Below are positions 62,033-64,000 of a DNA stretch of 64,000 nucleotides, piece after piece. Both the position numbers and the translations under genes were made by a program. The stretch is from Kordia sp965224175. GTDB lineage: Bacteria > Bacteroidota > Bacteroidia > Flavobacteriales > Flavobacteriaceae. The DNA is taken from the NCBI RefSeq assembly GCF_965224175.1, contig NZ_OZ245041.1, forward strand, positions 2,356,001 through 2,420,000, given 5' to 3'. Below the pieces are notes generated by a model, which had not been told where the DNA came from, made no database searches, and saw nothing but the letters and a program-made list of their open reading frames with translations. Within the stretch, counting starts at the first letter, position 1; every line of letters begins with the position of its first letter.

Positions 62033-64000
62033 TTAGTATTCTCTGATTTTGGCTCCTTTGTTATTAAATACACCTTGTACAGTATTGCCCGTTTTGTTGT
62101 ATTTCATGACTCCTAATCCGTCAATTCTGTCATTGACAAATATTCCTTTGAAGACAGATTTATCAACATATGTATAAATTCCGTAACCATTTCTGACACC
62201 ATCTTGTGTGTATGCTCCTGTATACTTGCTCTTGTTTTTCCAAACATAAGTTCCTACACTGTAACGTTTTCCATTTTTGAAAAATCCTAAGTATTCATCA
62301 CCATTATTATAGGTATACTTTCCAAACCCGTCAGAACAATTTCCTAGACAGTTCCCTGTTTTTTTATTTTCGTAATAACTTCTATCTTGATTTTCGACTA
62401 GTTTCCCATTTTCAAATCGTCCTGCAGAGGTGATTTTATTTTCTGTATTCATGGTGTATCCCAAACCGTGTTGTTTCCCGTCTTTCCATTCACCAATATA
62501 TATAGTTCCGCTGTCCCATTGATAGTAACCAACACCTTCACGGCGATTGTTTTTGTATTGTCCATGATAATAGCCACCATTTGGATAAGTAATGTACGCC
62601 ACACCATCAATAGCATTGTTTTTAAACGTTGCATCCGTAATGATTTCGCCTACTTTTACTCTTCCCCAACCTTCTTTACAATCACCTTTTACACAATCAT
62701 AACTACTTTCTGATCTTTGAGTTGTATTTGCGGCTTTTTGTGGATCATCTAATTCTCCATTGTATGGTTTCCCTTCTAAAATTTCATTGCTTTTTGCCAT
62801 TCGGAAACCTGTAAGTACATATAATGGTTTGTCTTCAAGAAAAATAACTGGATCGCCATTTGATAGATATTCGAAACGTGCTTTTTTGTAATCGATATGT
62901 TTTCCTTTCACAACCACGAAGAAGTTGTCTTTTTCTAGCTCACGTGTGTACAGAATTGATGCTGGGTTTACGGTAAAAAGCTCCATGTTTTTTACCGCTT
63001 GACTTTTGATGTTCTTATAATTGCGAATTATATAGGTTCTTCCAAACACTTTATCAATACGATAGTCTACCATATGCGAACCTAAGAAGGCAAAGTCTCG
63101 TGATTTCACTTTATTTTGTCCATGTACATAGTTGATAAATTTTCCATCATGAGCATAATTAATCATATTTTGTCCTTTGGAAATAACCGTACGAATAGGA
63201 ATGCGCGTATTTACTGTATCGGTGTCTGGGTTGATATTTGAGATCGAATAATAGGTTTTTGTTAAACCGTCATAGACTATCTTTTCGTTAGGTTTCACTC
63301 CTTTGTTGATGGTAATATCTGAGCTTCTTTGCCCATTTAGATAGATTGTCCTTATTTTTTTTGCTGTTTTACTTTCACTTGTTTTGTAATAACCATATTC
63401 AAGTTTTACAGGTTTGTTTGCATCACTGTAATAACGATTGAAGGTTTTGAAGTGTTTTGCTTTTGGATTGTTTGCTGCATAGAAATCAATTTTATTTCCT
63501 TTTGCGTCTATTTCCACAGTGTAGTCATAAGTTCCTGAGCTTATAACTTCTTTGACTAAAAACCCTCTTAAATAGTGTGATGCTCCTTTAAATCCTTTTC
63601 TTCCGTTTGTATATGTATAATTCATATTTACCACAACAGAATCTCCTTTTTTACTGTATGAAAAAGTACGTTCTTGATCTAACTTCCCTTTCTTTTTAAT
63701 TGTAGCCTTTACGACTCTACCTTTTGCATCATACGTGTATATTTTTTCATCTCCATAGCTGTTTTTTTCATATGACAATAATCCTTTTTCGTTAAATTTA
63801 TACGTTGTAGTACTTCCGCTTTTGTAGCTAAACGAAATTATATTTCCTCGAGCATCATACTTGAAAGTATCGCCGTAATTATTTCCACTAATTCTTCCAT
63901 TAGTATCATAGTAATAGCGTGTTCCATAGTTGTAGACTAAGTTTCCACTTTCATCAAATATTTTCCCTGCAGAAGTGTAGATATCGCCTCGTAAGAAGAA
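62033..64000 (-). CDS. MORN-repeat protein with YD-like N-terminal repeats, cut by the window edge
   Basis: The frame stays open to position 64000, so the 5' end is outside the window and at least 655 residues are coded. The visible N-terminal part has tyrosine- and glycine-rich YD/RHS-like units (FKYDARGN, YTYDAKGRVVKATI). The C-terminal third has MORN repeats (YHGQYKNNRREGVGYYQW, YIGEWKDGKQHGLGY, YLGFFKNGKRYSVG). MORN repeats bind lipids or proteins. A TTG at 63778 could be read as a start, but the continued YD pattern upstream argues against it. Confidence 0.8.
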   Translation of the reverse strand, partial: FFLRGDIYTSAGKIFDESGNLVYNYGTRYYYDTNGRISGNNYGDTFKYDARGNIISFSYKSGSTTTYKFNEKGLLSYEKNSYGDEKIYTYDAKGRVVKATIKKKGKLDQERTFSYSKKGDSVVVNMNYTYTNGRKGFKGASHYLRGFLVKEVISSGTYDYTVEIDAKGNKIDFYAANNPKAKHFKTFNRYYSDANKPVKLEYGYYKTSESKTAKKIRTIYLNGQRSSDITINKGVKPNEKIVYDGLTKTYYSISNINPDTDTVNTRIPIRTVISKGQNMINYAHDGKFINYVHGQNKVKSRDFAFLGSHMVDYRIDKVFGRTYIIRNYKNIKSQAVKNMELFTVNPASILYTRELEKDNFFVVVKGKHIDYKKARFEYLSNGDPVIFLEDKPLYVLTGFRMAKSNEILEGKPYNGELDDPQKAANTTQRSESSYDCVKGDCKEGWGRVKVGEIITDATFKNNAIDGVAYITYPNGGYYHGQYKNNRREGVGYYQWDSGTIYIGEWKDGKQHGLGYTMNTENKITSAGRFENGKLVENQDRSYYENKKTGNCLGNCSDGFGKYTYNNGDEYLGFFKNGKRYSVGTYVWKNKSKYTGAYTQDGVRNGYGIYTYVDKSVFKGIFVNDRIDGLGVMKYNKTGNTVQGVFNNKGAKIREY

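Noticed and set aside
1..64000. Defence island, prophage or insertion sequence
   Set aside because: No transposase, integrase, restriction, toxin-antitoxin or phage structural protein could be recognised in any frame.
1..64000. tRNA or rRNA genes
   Set aside because: No cloverleaf-like segments with a GGTTCGAAT-type T-loop and no rRNA-like sequence were noticed. A covariance-model scan was not possible.

Overview
The window looks like a chromosomal segment of a marine-type member of the Flavobacteriaceae. The evidence is the low G+C content, a type IX secretion sorting domain, GldL- and GldM-like proteins, promoters of the Bacteroidetes form TAnnTTTG, several orphan class I lanthipeptide-type precursors, and Flavobacteria-typical families such as GSCFA, Lacal_2735 and choice-of-anchor I. 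Kordia or a close relative is a guess from the precursor peptides and is not demonstrated. I saw no tRNA, rRNA, CRISPR array, transposase or phage genes.

Positions 1-18700 hold aerobic aromatic catabolism. After an ATP-grasp gene comes a nearly complete minus-strand phenylacetyl-CoA pathway, read from high to low coordinate: tetR, a lanthipeptide-type precursor, paaE, paaA, paaB, paaC, paaD, paaG, paaH, a four-helix-bundle gene, paaI, paaJ, paaZ, an unknown gene, a paaF-like hydratase, and paaY beyond one plus-strand gene. A perfect 20-bp palindrome overlaps the predicted paaE promoter and is the likely TetR operator. Divergently transcribed is a long phenylalanine hydroxylase. Dispersed hairpin repeats fill most of the gaps and have entered the coding sequences of paaA and paaH.

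Positions 18400-34000 hold small precursor and membrane proteins, alaS, an M23 peptidase with a MerR regulator, a LemA/TPM set, a large type IX-secreted lectin-like protein and an outer-membrane receptor. Positions 34200-45300 hold a TPR-AraC regulator, two convergent lanthipeptide-type genes, and the GTPases der and era. A choice-of-anchor I lipoprotein gene lies downstream of each GTPase, immediately after era and with one gene in between after der. Positions 45500-49650 hold a TetR, SulP transporter, beta-carbonic anhydrase and DUF2490 cluster, probably for bicarbonate uptake.

Positions 49700-57000 hold the most striking element. A cysteine-containing Crp/Fnr-type regulator, a TauE/SafE exporter, a persulfide dioxygenase-rhodanese fusion, a single rhodanese and a split YeeE/YedE transporter each have the palindrome GTAAC-N4-GTTAC upstream (one site has one mismatch). 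In all five cases a -7 box of the TAnnTTTG type begins at exactly the same distance from the palindrome centre. This predicts a sulfane-sulfur regulon activated, and autoactivated, by the Crp/Fnr protein. Positions 57000-64000 hold another lanthipeptide-type precursor, a LuxR-type two-component system, two exported proteins and a MORN-repeat protein cut by the window edge.
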